64,000 nt of DNA from an uncultured Poribacteria bacterium (GCA_958295855.1 OY282383.1:5437249-5501248), one strand, 5' to 3'. Counted from the first letter of the stretch, positions 51,340-60,663 are shown. Numbers and translations: made by a program. Notes: generated from the sequence alone by a model not told the origin.

Positions 51340-52293
51340 TCACGCTTGTTTCGCAGCTTTTTCAGACACAAAATCTGCTAACATGTTGATAAACTTGGGA
51401 TGGCTTCCCACAGTGCCAGCACGAATAAAATTGATGCCACACGCTTCTGCCGTTGCCTTTGCCTCTATATCCAGATCGTATAGTACCTCAACGTGGTCGC
51501 AGAGAAAGCCGATTGGTGAGGCGACGACGGTGTCAACGCCTTTTTCTTTTCGGGATTTCAGCCAGTCGTTGATATCCGGCTGTGTCCATGGCAGCGGGCT
51601 GTTTTCTACCTCGCTCTGGTATGCCAAGCCGAATCGGGTTTTCCCAATCTCTTGGGCAACTGCCGCCCCTGTTTTTCCAAATTGTTGCGTGTAGGGTGAG
51701 GTATCCGCCGCGGGTTGGGGAATTGCGTGTGCTGTGAAAACGAGTTCGGCACGTGCTAACTTGTCGCCACATGCGGTTTTGATGATGTCAGCGATGGCAC
51801 CGACATAGCCTTTGTGTGTGTACCATGGAGTGAGATAATCAATCGTCGGTTTTTCGCCCGCTAATGCGTCAATTCCCTTTTTGACTGTCTGTTGGTACCA
51901 TTCCCAGCTGACTTTAGATTGGTGGGGTGCCATGATGATGCCGAGTATTTTGCGGTGTCCTTTTTGTTCTGCCATTTCCGAGATGACTTCCTTTAAATAG
52001 GGGTTCCAATGTCTGAATCCTGCATAAACGGGGAGGGGCAGATGGCGTTCGCGCAATGCGATTTCTAATGCGGCGGCCTGCTTAAAAGTCAACGCGTTAA
52101 AGGGCGAAAATCCGCCTAATTTGACATAGTGGGCGGCAATGTCTTTGACGCGTTCTCTTTGGGAGTCAGCGGTGCCGGCAATTCCTTCGACAAAGCAGTA
52201 GGCTTCGCCGGGGCAAGTGTCGTTATCGTATTTTTGGCAACAGCCCGGTGTCGGGCCGCCAAATGCTACCAGTAAAACGCTATCGTATTTCAT
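51340..52293 (-). CDS. hemH: Ferrochelatase
   Basis: 317 residues from ATG 52293 (AGGAGA 8 bases upstream). It inserts Fe(II) into protoporphyrin or coproporphyrin. Family landmarks: LLVAFGGP at the start, YVKLGGFSPFNALT, YAGFRHWNPY, catalytic His in VFTAHAIPQ, and SPIGFLCDHVEVLYDLD with the conserved acidic residues. An unusual insert after FGGP carries CC, C and C in about 16 residues (GCCQKYDNDTCPGEAYC), which could hold a metal centre or disulfides. It starts 13 bases after the MBL-TPR gene stop. Confidence 0.9.
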   Translation of the reverse strand: MKYDSVLLVAFGGPTPGCCQKYDNDTCPGEAYCFVEGIAGTADSQRERVKDIAAHYVKLGGFSPFNALTFKQAAALEIALRERHLPLPVYAGFRHWNPYLKEVISEMAEQKGHRKILGIIMAPHQSKVSWEWYQQTVKKGIDALAGEKPTIDYLTPWYTHKGYVGAIADIIKTACGDKLARAELVFTAHAIPQPAADTSPYTQQFGKTGAAVAQEIGKTRFGLAYQSEVENSPLPWTQPDINDWLKSRKEKGVDTVVASPIGFLCDHVEVLYDLDIEAKATAEACGINFIRAGTVGSHPKFINMLADFVSEKAAKQA

Positions 52294-52306
52294 TTTGATT
52301 TGTCTC

Positions 52307-53764
52307 CTATGCCATATTAGCCAACTGTGCTGGCATAAACCTTGCGTCAGCAGCAATCGCTTTCGCAAAAGCCTCTTTTGCAAGCGTCTCGTCTCCATTT
52401 ACGCGATGCGCGATGCCAATGGAAAAATAGGCTTGCGCGAGGTGTGTTCCCTGAATTCCGGTGACTAAAGCTTTGTAGATGGATTCCAATCCTGTTTTTG
52501 TGTCATCACCGTTGCGGTAAGCAGAGAGGATATGGTTGTACCCGCGCAAAAGGTGCGCTGGCGCGTGATCGGGCTCTAATTCAAGTGCAATATCCAGTGC
52601 GTTTTTGGCTTCCGCGAAGAAATCGCCCTTCTCAAGTACGCTTGACACGGTGCGAGAGGCTTGTGTGAGCAGATTTGCGTAAGCTGTCCACGCGTCCGGC
52701 AGGTTGGGATATTTTTCGGTTGCAGTTTTCAAAATAGCGATGGCTAAGCCAAAATCGTTGCCTTCCGCAACCTCTTCAGCGGTTTCGCGGTATGCCTCAA
52801 GGTTTGCAAGTTCCTGCGTTCGCTGACGGAGGCTTTCAGCATCCGTAGTTGGAATGGCAGACGGTTTTAGGTGTTGCCAGCCTGGCTCCGGGTCGTCGAT
52901 TAACCCGCGATACACCCTTAAAATCGCATAACGAGGCGTTCCCCAGACCTCGGCGATATCTCGAATCCAGGCGGGTAAGTTGGCTTCCATCTCAGCGAGC
53001 AGTGTATTTAAGGACATGCCTTGTTCGACGCGTTTTCGGACTTCTGTTAAGAAATATGCCTCGATCTGGAGCAACAAGTCTATTTCCGCGTCGTGTGCTA
53101 AGGGCCCGTGCCCTGGCAGCACGTGTTTGGGGTTGTATGTACGGAGTTCCTGAATTGTATTCATCCAATCGTGGTTGGCCATGAGGCCTTCGTTCATGAC
53201 AGGTTGCCCGAAAATTGGAAAACTGCCTGTCATCACAGTGTCGCCAGAGACGATGCATTCCTCTGCCGGGATGCGGATAGCCGTTGCATCATCTGTTTCG
53301 GCTTTGCCCAAGTGAACAAGGTGAAGGTGTTGATTGCCTAAATCAAGTTCGGTTTCGTATGTGAACGTCTGCTGTGGGAGAAAAGGGGCATCCCCGAGCG
53401 TAAAGCCGCGAGAGCGGAGGAACGCCTCCTGCCGCGGTGCCCTGTTTACCATAAAATCTTTTGTCATCTCGCGTGCAACAACGGTGGCTCCTGCCTGATG
53501 AAAAATAGTGTTTCCGTTCGTATGATCCCAGTGATAGTGCGTGTTAATTGCATACAGAATCGGTTTGTCTGTTAGGGTACGAACTGCTTGAAGCAGCCGC
53601 CTCGCCATCGTTTGATTTACCTGTGTGTCGATTATTGCAACACCTTTATCTCCTATAATTATAGAGGAGTTGACGATATTGCGAAATAGATAGACGCGTT
53701 CGGTTACTTTAACCAGTTGTCCGTATTGTCGAGGGGCAAAGGGGTTTTTGAGAATGTTTGTCAT
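52307..53764 (-). CDS. MBL-fold hydrolase with C-terminal TPR
   Basis: 485 residues from ATG 53764. Metallo-beta-lactamase fold with H-Y-H-W-D-H (NTHYHWDHTNGN), a later IVSGDTVM and LPGHGPLAHD supplying the remaining zinc ligands. The following helical region (AEVWGTPRYAILRVYRGLIDDPEPGW) resembles alkyl-sulfatase dimerisation domains, and the C-terminal 150 residues contain TPR-like repeats (AKNALDIALELEPDHAPAHLLRGY). Substrate unknown; alkylsulfatase-like or quorum/lactone hydrolysis are possible. It lies between hemE and hemH, hinting at a role near heme synthesis, or simple co-transcription. Confidence 0.8.
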   Translation of the reverse strand: MTNILKNPFAPRQYGQLVKVTERVYLFRNIVNSSIIIGDKGVAIIDTQVNQTMARRLLQAVRTLTDKPILYAINTHYHWDHTNGNTIFHQAGATVVAREMTKDFMVNRAPRQEAFLRSRGFTLGDAPFLPQQTFTYETELDLGNQHLHLVHLGKAETDDATAIRIPAEECIVSGDTVMTGSFPIFGQPVMNEGLMANHDWMNTIQELRTYNPKHVLPGHGPLAHDAEIDLLLQIEAYFLTEVRKRVEQGMSLNTLLAEMEANLPAWIRDIAEVWGTPRYAILRVYRGLIDDPEPGWQHLKPSAIPTTDAESLRQRTQELANLEAYRETAEEVAEGNDFGLAIAILKTATEKYPNLPDAWTAYANLLTQASRTVSSVLEKGDFFAEAKNALDIALELEPDHAPAHLLRGYNHILSAYRNGDDTKTGLESIYKALVTGIQGTHLAQAYFSIGIAHRVNGDETLAKEAFAKAIAADARFMPAQLANMA

Positions 53765-53794
53765 TAATTTTCCTGTGAAAGTCGTAGGGTCTTT

Positions 53795-53823
53795 AGAAGG
53801 TTTCCCACACGCGGAAACCTTCT
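53795..53823. repeat. Palindrome upstream of the MBL-TPR gene
   Basis: AGAAGGTTTCC and GGAAACCTTCT are perfect 11-bp arms around a 7-base loop. In the 182-base gap between hemE and the MBL gene. Confidence 0.75.
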
Positions 53824-53946
53824 CCCGCCGTGGGTTTCCGTAGCACAAACCAAGCAGCGTACAGAGCCAGCGCACTGCCCTTACAAGGGTGCAGGTGTGC
53901 GGAGGCACTACTCTAGGGGAAGCCCCCAAGCAAATGCCTTTTACAA

Positions 53947-55035
53947 TTATCCGCCCGCGAGCGTTTTTGCGACGTTTATGAAATGCTTCACGTTTTCAAA
54001 GGGCGTATCTCTGTGCAGTCCATGGCTCAAGTTCAGAATATGTCCTGTTTTTCCGCCCTGTTTTAAGCAGGCGTGGACGGCTGCCGTAATCTCGGCGAGC
54101 GTACTGTCGCGAAGAATATCGTTATCAACGTTTCCCTGGAAAGCGACGGTGCCGTTTGTCTCCGCTTTGGCTTTTGCGAGATTGACACATTTTCCAACGC
54201 TCAGCACGTCTGCACCGCTTTGATGCATTAAATCCAAATAAGGACACTCTTTCGCGAAGAGAATCCTTGGGACATGGGACACTATCTGAGAAAAAATCTG
54301 TTGATGGTAAGGTGCCGCGAAAGTTTCATACAACTGCCTCGATAATACATCTGCAATTGACTCAAAAAGTTGAATTATCTGAACGCCTTGGCTGATTTGA
54401 TAGTTCAAATAGTGAATCGTCATTTCTGTTAGTTGGTTTAGCAATTGATGCAAGAGGGCAGGGGCTTCTGCCATCATTTGGAAAACAGGCGTGGCTTTCT
54501 CTGATAGCCCGGTGCCGCGTTGGAGCGGGCTTTCGCCGGCAATTAAAAAAAAGGCGAGTGTCAAGGGGGCACCGGCAAAACCGATAAGCGGTAGTTCGCT
54601 GTCCAATGTTTCTCGAAGGTTGCGAATGACGTGTCCGGTGAATGCCAGTTGTGAGGGCGCATCATCCAGCGGTTGGAGGGCTTCTACCTGTGTTCGCGTC
54701 CGAATGGGGGTGCTTAAGACAGGCCCGGGCGCGAATCGAAAATGTGCGCCCATTGGTGCCAGTGGTGTGAGAATGTCTTTGTAGACGATGATGGCATCCA
54801 CCCCGATGCGTTTAGGCAACAGCGAGATCTTCACAGCCCATTCCACGTCGGAGAACGACATCGGGGCAGGGCAGGTTCGGAAGAGGCGTTCCAAGGGCAA
54901 ATTTAGCTCACGCCGAATCTGCCGGTAGGCCGGGTCAGATCTGCCTGCCTGTCGCATCAACCATACAGGCACGCGCTCAACTGGCAGGCATTGTGCTGCC
55001 CGAAGAAGTAAGTCGTTTTTTAATTCTCGTTTCAT
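53947..55035 (-). CDS. hemE: Uroporphyrinogen decarboxylase
   Basis: 362 residues from ATG 55035; an upstream ATG at 55077 would add 14 residues not found in the family. It decarboxylates the four acetate side chains of uroporphyrinogen III. The signatures VPVWLMRQAGRSDPAYR and GFAGAPLTLAFFLI are clear, as is the GGKTGHILNLSHGLHRDTPFEN split near the C-terminus (the conserved H/GHGI-P region). GAGGG lies upstream. First gene of the minus-strand heme cluster hemE, MBL, hemH, (rpn), hemY. Confidence 0.93.
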   Translation of the reverse strand: MKRELKNDLLLRAAQCLPVERVPVWLMRQAGRSDPAYRQIRRELNLPLERLFRTCPAPMSFSDVEWAVKISLLPKRIGVDAIIVYKDILTPLAPMGAHFRFAPGPVLSTPIRTRTQVEALQPLDDAPSQLAFTGHVIRNLRETLDSELPLIGFAGAPLTLAFFLIAGESPLQRGTGLSEKATPVFQMMAEAPALLHQLLNQLTEMTIHYLNYQISQGVQIIQLFESIADVLSRQLYETFAAPYHQQIFSQIVSHVPRILFAKECPYLDLMHQSGADVLSVGKCVNLAKAKAETNGTVAFQGNVDNDILRDSTLAEITAAVHACLKQGGKTGHILNLSHGLHRDTPFENVKHFINVAKTLAGG

Positions 55036-55100
55036 GTTAACAGGGTAGCCCTCTTTAAACGCACTTTTAAAATTCACGTTTATTTAAAAGGAATTTGGTA

Positions 55101-55868
55101 TTACATGCGTTCTTTCAAGCGTGCAAGTTCCTCTCGGAGTCGTGAGGCTTCGGTTTCAGCCTTTTGTCGTGCCTCAGTTTCTTGTTGTGCGTGTTCTTCG
55201 GCGTGTTGTGCGCGTTCTTCGGCGTGTTGTGCGCGTTCTTCGGCGTGTTCGGCACGCTCCGTTGCCGCCTCAGCAGGAGTTTGCAACCATCGCTCCGCGC
55301 TCGGGTCGTAAATGCCAAGCCCATCCTCCAGCAGATGGAAGTCCAAGGCTAAGGTTTCCGAGTGCAGGCCGCCATCACCGAGGGGCGAAATCTCAACATA
55401 AGCACCATCAACGAGCCGAAACCCCATCAAAGGGTATGGCAAATAGCGTCTATCTGCATCGTAGAGGAAATACTCCGGAATGCCCATCGCGGCGTAGAGT
55501 GCTACCTTCCGTTCTAAGTCATTTTGATAGGTGCTTTTGCTTGAAAACTCTATAACGAAGTCGGGAGGCTTGCCCTCTTCCCAGACCTTATAGGTGCGGC
55601 GGTTTTTCTGTCCTACCCCGAAAGAGACGAGAATATCGGGTGACACAGCAGTTCGGAGGGGGCCCTCTATGTCATACATCATGAGATTGCCGGAAACATA
55701 GACTTCCGGGATTTGCGCGAAATGTGCCTTGAGGACTTCCCGCGTCCAGAGTATCCAGTAAATATGGAGATCGGTATCAGCCATGGGTTTTCCATCCGAT
55801 TCAGGGTAGAGATCTGCCGTTTCTGTCGGCGCGTAAGGAATTTGACGCACGTTTGGGTAAGTTTCCAT
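55101..55868 (-). CDS. Uma2-family (DUF820) PD-(D/E)XK protein
   Basis: 255 residues from ATG 55868 (AAAGGAG upstream). The Uma2 core is complete: SPDILVSFG (catalytic D), PDFVIEFSSKST (E-x-x-S-K) and KVALYAAMGIPEYFLYD. Common in cyanobacteria and Poribacteria in many copies and thought to be a nuclease-fold protein, but the function is unknown. The C-terminal 60 residues are a coiled coil with repeated AEERAQH blocks, encoded by three 21-bp DNA repeats at about 55191-55252. Confidence 0.85.
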   Translation of the reverse strand: METYPNVRQIPYAPTETADLYPESDGKPMADTDLHIYWILWTREVLKAHFAQIPEVYVSGNLMMYDIEGPLRTAVSPDILVSFGVGQKNRRTYKVWEEGKPPDFVIEFSSKSTYQNDLERKVALYAAMGIPEYFLYDADRRYLPYPLMGFRLVDGAYVEISPLGDGGLHSETLALDFHLLEDGLGIYDPSAERWLQTPAEAATERAEHAEERAQHAEERAQHAEEHAQQETEARQKAETEASRLREELARLKERM

Positions 55869-56018
55869 CAGTGTATCTCCTTTTCTGTAAGGTTCACGTG
55901 AGTTCGACATAAGTGTCTAACGCAGAGACGTTTTGAAATAGCCTCCATCACATCCGTGGCCTGCTGGGCACAACCCACTGCCGATTCGGTTTGTTGACAA
56001 GGAAGCTTGTGAGAAATT

Positions 56019-56351
56019 TCATTTGGACGTGTTTTCCTTTTGGCGTCGCTCAAGAAATTGTCGTAGTTTGGCGAAACTTTTAACGTTTTTCATAATCCTG
56101 CCGCTTTCCCGCTCTTCGAGATAGAGAAAAAAGCCCATAAAATAGAGGCTCGCTAAAAACAGCAGGCAGCCTGTGAGCCCCCGCGCCATTGCCCAATAGT
56201 TTGATTGAAAACTCAGGTAGGGGGTGACAGCAGGTGTTTCGCTGGTTACCTCCTGATGCCACCGCACCGAAACGAAGTCCCCCCACCCAGTTATCCCAAG
56301 TGACAGAAAAGCGATTGAAAGGACAAAAACGATGAAAAATGGGATGCCCAT
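56019..56351 (-). CDS. Small two-helix membrane protein
   Basis: 110 residues. Membrane helices at about 4-24 and 58-80, a loop with conserved-looking W residues between them, and a basic C-terminal tail. No family recognised. It follows the alcohol dehydrogenase on the same strand by 66 bases. Confidence 0.6.
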   Translation of the reverse strand: MGIPFFIVFVLSIAFLSLGITGWGDFVSVRWHQEVTSETPAVTPYLSFQSNYWAMARGLTGCLLFLASLYFMGFFLYLEERESGRIMKNVKSFAKLRQFLERRQKENTSK

Positions 56352-56417
56352 GGTGCATACCGGCTAAAACATTATTATCGTAGACGCGCTTTATGCGTGT
56401 GTTTACGTATTCGCTCG

Positions 56418-57488
56418 CTAGGCAGAGACCTTTATCAAGCCCTTCGTGCAACCATCCTCGCGGTTGCGAACCTTTGTTATCCCTTCCACGAGCGATTCAA
56501 GCGGGAATTCATGGCTGATAATTTTATCCATGTTGACATCGCCACTAGAAATCAGTTGTACCGCTTCTTCCCATGTATCGGGTGCGAGCCAAGAGAATCG
56601 GATAGTTTTATCCAGGAGGATAGTATCAAGGATGGGCACCTGCATCACATCTGTATCCCCGGGGAGCCCGAAGATAACAACGGTGGCGTGGCGGCCCGTA
56701 ACTTCCAAGGCGGTGTGAATTGCGTCAAGCGAACTCGTTGCAGTAATCGCGCGGTCGGCCAGCTCCCCATCATTGAGTTCCTGAATTGCGGCACCCAGCT
56801 CTGCCACGTAGTGCGGTGAATTGGTATCACTGACGTTGGCAATTACGTCTGCGCCGAGCTCCTTGCCGCGTTCCAAGCGATAGTCGCGAGTACCGACGAG
56901 CAGGACGTTTTTCAAGCCTCGGCTTTTCAGGACTTGCACCATCATCAACCCGATAGGCCCGGGGCCGAAAACAACGGCAGTCTGTCCTTCTTCGGCGTTG
57001 AGATTGTTAACAGCATACAACCCGCAGGCGAGTGGTTCTGTCAATGCCCCCTGGTCGTAGGTTACGTTATCTGGCAGCTTCACTGTCCAGCGATAATCGG
57101 AAACGGCGTACTCCGCGAAGCCGCCATCAACGCCGACACCCAATACCCGTTTCTCAGGGCATAGGTTGGATAAACCCTTCTTGCTCCAGGAAGAATTCGG
57201 ATTTGATTGGACAGGGTTGACGACAACCCGGTCGCCCACTTTAAATCCACCTACTGTTCCTGCGTCACTACCAACTTCGACGACTTCACCTGTAAATTCA
57301 TGACCGAGGATAAGTGGCCCTTTACCGTCTGAGGTTTCTAGGGAACTATTACCGAAATAGTATGCAACGTCCGAACCACAGATGCCTACCGAACGAACTT
57401 CGACTAGCACATCGGTGTCACCGGCTGTCGGCACCGCCCGGTCTTCGAGGCTCATTGATTCGGGTTCATAGAAGATTTGCGATTTCAT
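56418..57488 (-). CDS. Zinc-dependent medium-chain dehydrogenase (sorbitol/threonine DH-like)
   Basis: 356 residues from ATG 57488 (AAGGAGG 8 bases upstream). Catalytic zinc ligands C in VGICGSDVAYY and H-E in LGHEFTGEV, NAD(P) site VVFGPGPIGLMMVQVLK with a following LLVGTRDYR that suggests NADP(H) or mixed preference. The structural-zinc loop, which normally has four cysteines, has a single one (NLCPEK), so that zinc is probably lost. Polyol or sugar-alcohol oxidation is the likely reaction; the exact substrate is not determined. Confidence 0.85.
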   Translation of the reverse strand: MKSQIFYEPESMSLEDRAVPTAGDTDVLVEVRSVGICGSDVAYYFGNSSLETSDGKGPLILGHEFTGEVVEVGSDAGTVGGFKVGDRVVVNPVQSNPNSSWSKKGLSNLCPEKRVLGVGVDGGFAEYAVSDYRWTVKLPDNVTYDQGALTEPLACGLYAVNNLNAEEGQTAVVFGPGPIGLMMVQVLKSRGLKNVLLVGTRDYRLERGKELGADVIANVSDTNSPHYVAELGAAIQELNDGELADRAITATSSLDAIHTALEVTGRHATVVIFGLPGDTDVMQVPILDTILLDKTIRFSWLAPDTWEEAVQLISSGDVNMDKIISHEFPLESLVEGITKVRNREDGCTKGLIKVSA

Positions 57489-57555
57489 GCTAATGTGCCT
57501 CCTTAACTTAATCAATGCATATAGTTTAGCATATCTGCAATTTAATTTACAACTC

Positions 57556-58428
57556 TTAAAAGATAAACCGCATTTCCAAAAGTAGCAATCGACTGCAAAA
57601 CTCACCTATAAATGCTGTAATTATTGCAATAAAAAGGAAGCCTGTTGCAGCTCGCGTTGCGCCGAGTTCATCGCGGGCGACGGATTTAGGGCGTAAGCAG
57701 TCCCAAGAAATAAAATAGAGAAACAGGGTGCCGCCCAACCCAATACCCAGGCGCATGCCGAAAATGATTTGATAAAAGAGATTAAAGGGCACAACTTCCA
57801 CTGTCTGCCATCTGAAAAGAAGATTTAGGCATAACAGCAGCGTCATCCCTAAAAGCGTGTAGAGCAAAACGCTGTTAAACCGCCTCAGGTAGTTCACTGG
57901 CATCTTAGGTGTCACAAGGTACCAGTGGCCGAACCACATGCCGCTGTGAACTGTTCCGAGTAGCACGGCTGCTGTCAAGAATTGAAGCGGTAGTAGAAAC
58001 ATTTCACCGGGCATCTGAACGATGTGGCGGTAACGCAGGGCACTGAGGAAGAGCCAGATACAGCCGCAGAGGAGCCCGGCAAAGAAAAGTATCTGAGTGA
58101 GCCTCGGCGATTTGAACCACCAACTCAGCGTATAGGCGAGGACGATGAGAACGAAGCTAAGGGCGAGAATAGCTTCAGTGTCCGGCCACTGTGCAAAAGG
58201 GGCTTGCAAGCTGCGCCCTATTCCGAAAAAATTGCGAAAAGTGACAGCTTGCTGATGCAGTGATAGATTGGCACACCGCGCCAAACCGCTTACAAGTAGA
58301 TAGATGCTTCCCATCAGGCGATAAAAGTTCGCACCCACCAACCCTTTTGGTATCAGGAACAGGAGGGCGAAGCCGCCTACCGCCAGTTGACTGAAAACAA
58401 TATAAAAAACGTCAACGATACTGAACAT
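57556..58428 (-). CDS. Polytopic membrane protein
   Basis: 290 residues, about seven to eight membrane helices. No clear family; conserved-looking GTVHSGMWFGHWYLVTPKMP has a histidine pair that might bind a heme or metal. A similarly built protein is seen in acidobacterial and poribacterial genomes as hypothetical. It starts in the region just after the rplL terminator and has its own transcript, since it lies 166 bases downstream of rplL. Confidence 0.65.
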   Translation of the reverse strand: MFSIVDVFYIVFSQLAVGGFALLFLIPKGLVGANFYRLMGSIYLLVSGLARCANLSLHQQAVTFRNFFGIGRSLQAPFAQWPDTEAILALSFVLIVLAYTLSWWFKSPRLTQILFFAGLLCGCIWLFLSALRYRHIVQMPGEMFLLPLQFLTAAVLLGTVHSGMWFGHWYLVTPKMPVNYLRRFNSVLLYTLLGMTLLLCLNLLFRWQTVEVVPFNLFYQIIFGMRLGIGLGGTLFLYFISWDCLRPKSVARDELGATRAATGFLFIAIITAFIGEFCSRLLLLEMRFIF

Positions 58429-58434
58429 CTGTAT

Positions 58435-58476
58435 TGAAAAGAAAACCCATTATAGTTTGAGAACCATAATGGGTTT
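58435..58476 (-). terminator. Terminator after rplL
   Basis: AAACCCATTAT pairs with ATAATGGGTTT; on the minus strand the stem is followed by TCTTTTC. It ends the ribosomal protein operon immediately after rplL, before any rpoB. Confidence 0.82.
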
Positions 58477-58594
58477 CGCTGTAGATGCGCGTTGTAAGCG
58501 CGCTGTTTGCGTTTGACGACGATACCTCAGCCTGTCTGTCTAGCCCATGGGCAGAGACAGGGCTCCGCCCTTACAAAATTAAGCCAATTTGGGA

Positions 58595-58987
58595 CTATAG
58601 GATTTCTACGGTGGCACCGAGTGCTTCCAACTGCTCTTTGGTCTTTTCAGCTTCCTCTTTGCTGATGCCCTCTTGAATGACAACTGGCGCGGATTCCACC
58701 TTTTCCTTCGCTTCCTTCAAGCCAAGCCCAGTAACGGCGCGCACCTCTTTGATAACCGGAATCTTCTGTGCGCCGAATTCTTTGAGTTGTACGTCAAATT
58801 CCGTTTTCTCTTCCTCTTCGGCGGGTGCTTCTTCAGCGGCTGCAGCTGGCATCATCCCCGGCATCGCGACGGCCGGGGCAGCGGATGCACTCACCCCAAA
58901 CTTGTCTTCTAACGCTTTGACCAGTTCGGAGAGCTCCAAAACGGTCATATTGCTTATCTCATCAATCAATTGTTCTATGTCTGCCAT
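58595..58987 (-). CDS. rplL: Ribosomal protein L7/L12
   Basis: 130 residues from ATG 58987 (AAAGGA upstream). N-terminal dimerisation helices (ADIEQLIDEISNMTVLELSEL), an alanine/proline hinge with acidic run (AAEEAPAEEEEKTEFDV), and the C-terminal factor-binding domain with KIPVIKEVRAVTGLGLKEAKE. It forms the stalk that recruits translation GTPases. Last gene of the operon. Confidence 0.97.
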   Translation of the reverse strand: MADIEQLIDEISNMTVLELSELVKALEDKFGVSASAAPAVAMPGMMPAAAAEEAPAEEEEKTEFDVQLKEFGAQKIPVIKEVRAVTGLGLKEAKEKVESAPVVIQEGISKEEAEKTKEQLEALGATVEIL

Positions 58988-59096
58988 TTTTAAATCCTTT
59001 CTGTGGACTGAATGTAAGAAATAAAAAAGTTGCTCGTTATTGACTCGCAACTTGGTGTGCGGTATAAACGCACACAGCGTTTTTTCGATCTGAAAA

Positions 59097-59663
59097 TTAG
59101 GCGTTTTCAGCCTCTTTCTTTTGCTCAGCAACCTGTGTCAAGACAGAGGTCACTTGGCGTATCGTACCACTTAACACGTTCACCATGCCCGTTACAGGTG
59201 AGCCTTGGTGGAGGACTCGGGCGAGCCCAGTGAGGGGTGCACTGATACACCCGACAGCGCGGGCAATCATAACTTCTCGTGACGGCATATCTTGGAGAGC
59301 CTCAACGCCGGCTGCGTCAATAACCTGTTTTCCTAGGATACCGCCTTTGATTTTAAAGTTTTCGTGTTCGTTTTGAAACCCCAGCAAAATCTTTGACGAT
59401 GCTGCCGGGTCGTTGCTGGTAGCGAGGGCTGTGTTACCCTTTAGATAGGGGATTAACCCTTCAATACCTCTTTCTTGTGCAACAACGTGTACCAGCGTAT
59501 TCTTACAGACCTTATACCGAATGTTTGCTTCCCGCAGTTGGTTCCGCAAATCGTTCATTTCGGCGACGGTAAGGCCCTGAAAGTCTGTTAGGAGAATAAC
59601 GTCAGCACTTTCAAAAATATCACGAATTTGTTCTGTCTGCTGCACGTTCGCCTGATTCGGCAT
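59097..59663 (-). CDS. rplJ: Ribosomal protein L10
   Basis: 188 residues, start behind AAAGGAG. Binds 23S rRNA and L7/L12 dimers to form the stalk. Family features: DVILLTDFQGLTVAEMNDLR, NTLVHVVAQE and LTGLARVLHQGSPV. 109 bases before rplL. A hairpin with a T-run in its leader is probably a transcription attenuator. Confidence 0.96.
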   Translation of the reverse strand: MPNQANVQQTEQIRDIFESADVILLTDFQGLTVAEMNDLRNQLREANIRYKVCKNTLVHVVAQERGIEGLIPYLKGNTALATSNDPAASSKILLGFQNEHENFKIKGGILGKQVIDAAGVEALQDMPSREVMIARAVGCISAPLTGLARVLHQGSPVTGMVNVLSGTIRQVTSVLTQVAEQKKEAENA

Positions 59664-59756
59664 GTGTCAGCTCCTTTCTGCATCCATTTCCGCCCATTTT
59701 TCTTATAGACGCATTTTCATGTCGGTGCGCTAAATGCGGCGTTGGGTGCGGGGCAA

Positions 59757-59784
59757 TTAAAAAGCCTCCAGGGTGCTGGAGGCT
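59757..59784 (-). terminator. Terminator/attenuator in the rplJ leader
   Basis: AGCCTCCAG and CTGGAGGCT form a 9-bp stem with a 4-base loop, followed by five T on the minus strand. It lies between rplA and rplJ, where many bacteria have an L10-controlled leader; partial termination would set the rplJL level. The rest of the 301-base gap shows no gene. Confidence 0.75.
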
Positions 59785-59964
59785 CACATCAATTGGGAGA
59801 AATTAATCTAAGGGTGTGTGTTTTTAAGTGCGCGGTGTCAACGCGCCCTGTCCCTATTTCCATCCCATTTGAGCCTCGGTAGGCTATTATTAAGCCGGCG
59901 GCACCTACGTTCTATGACTCTATTCAGTTGTAAGGGCGAATGTCCATATCCGATCTGACTCGAT

Positions 59965-60663
59965 TTAGACAAATTGTAGCGGGTCTATACGGATTCCAAC
60001 GCCCATGGTTGCTGAGATAGCAACGCTCCGAAGGTACCGTCCCTTCACAGTTGTTGGCCGGGCGTTAACAAGTGTCGTCATCACTGCCTCGAGGTTCGCT
60101 TTAATACTTTCTTCGGCAAAGGAGACTTTTCCGATTGGCACATGAACGATGCCGGATGCGCGTTCGACGCGGTATTCAATTTGTCCCGCTTTGATGTTCT
60201 GAAGCGTTGGGCCGAGCTCCATTGTCACAGTGCCAGCTTTGGCGTTTGGCATCAAGCCTCGCGGCCCGAGGATGCGTCCCAACTTGGGCATGATGCTGCG
60301 CATCAAGTCTGGTGTTGCAATTGTAGCATCAAAATCGAGCCAACCCTCAACAATTTTATCGACGAGATCGTCGGTGCCGACGAAGTCCGCGCCGGCTTCC
60401 TCAGCTTCCCGGGCTTTATCGCCTTGGGCAAACACAACCACACGCACAGATTTCCCTGTACCGTGGGGGAGCGTAACCGTGCCGCGGATATTTTGGTCGG
60501 CGATGCGCGCATCTACGCCGAGACGTGATGCCAATTCCACTGTTTCATCGAATTTCGCCGCGCCCGTCTTTTTCAGAAGCGAGACAGCTTCGTCTACCGT
60601 ATAAAGTTGCAGCCTGTCTACCTGCTCTTTAATGCCGAGGTATCGCTTCCCTTTTTTCGCCAT
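59965..60663 (-). CDS. rplA: Ribosomal protein L1
   Basis: 232 residues from ATG 60663 (GGAG 7 bases upstream). RNA-binding protein of the L1 stalk. NIRGTVTLPHGTGKSVRV and LGRILGPRGLMPNAKAGTV are the conserved cores. 50 bases after rplK; followed by the leader of rplJ. Confidence 0.97.
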   Translation of the reverse strand: MAKKGKRYLGIKEQVDRLQLYTVDEAVSLLKKTGAAKFDETVELASRLGVDARIADQNIRGTVTLPHGTGKSVRVVVFAQGDKAREAEEAGADFVGTDDLVDKIVEGWLDFDATIATPDLMRSIMPKLGRILGPRGLMPNAKAGTVTMELGPTLQNIKAGQIEYRVERASGIVHVPIGKVSFAEESIKANLEAVMTTLVNARPTTVKGRYLRSVAISATMGVGIRIDPLQFV

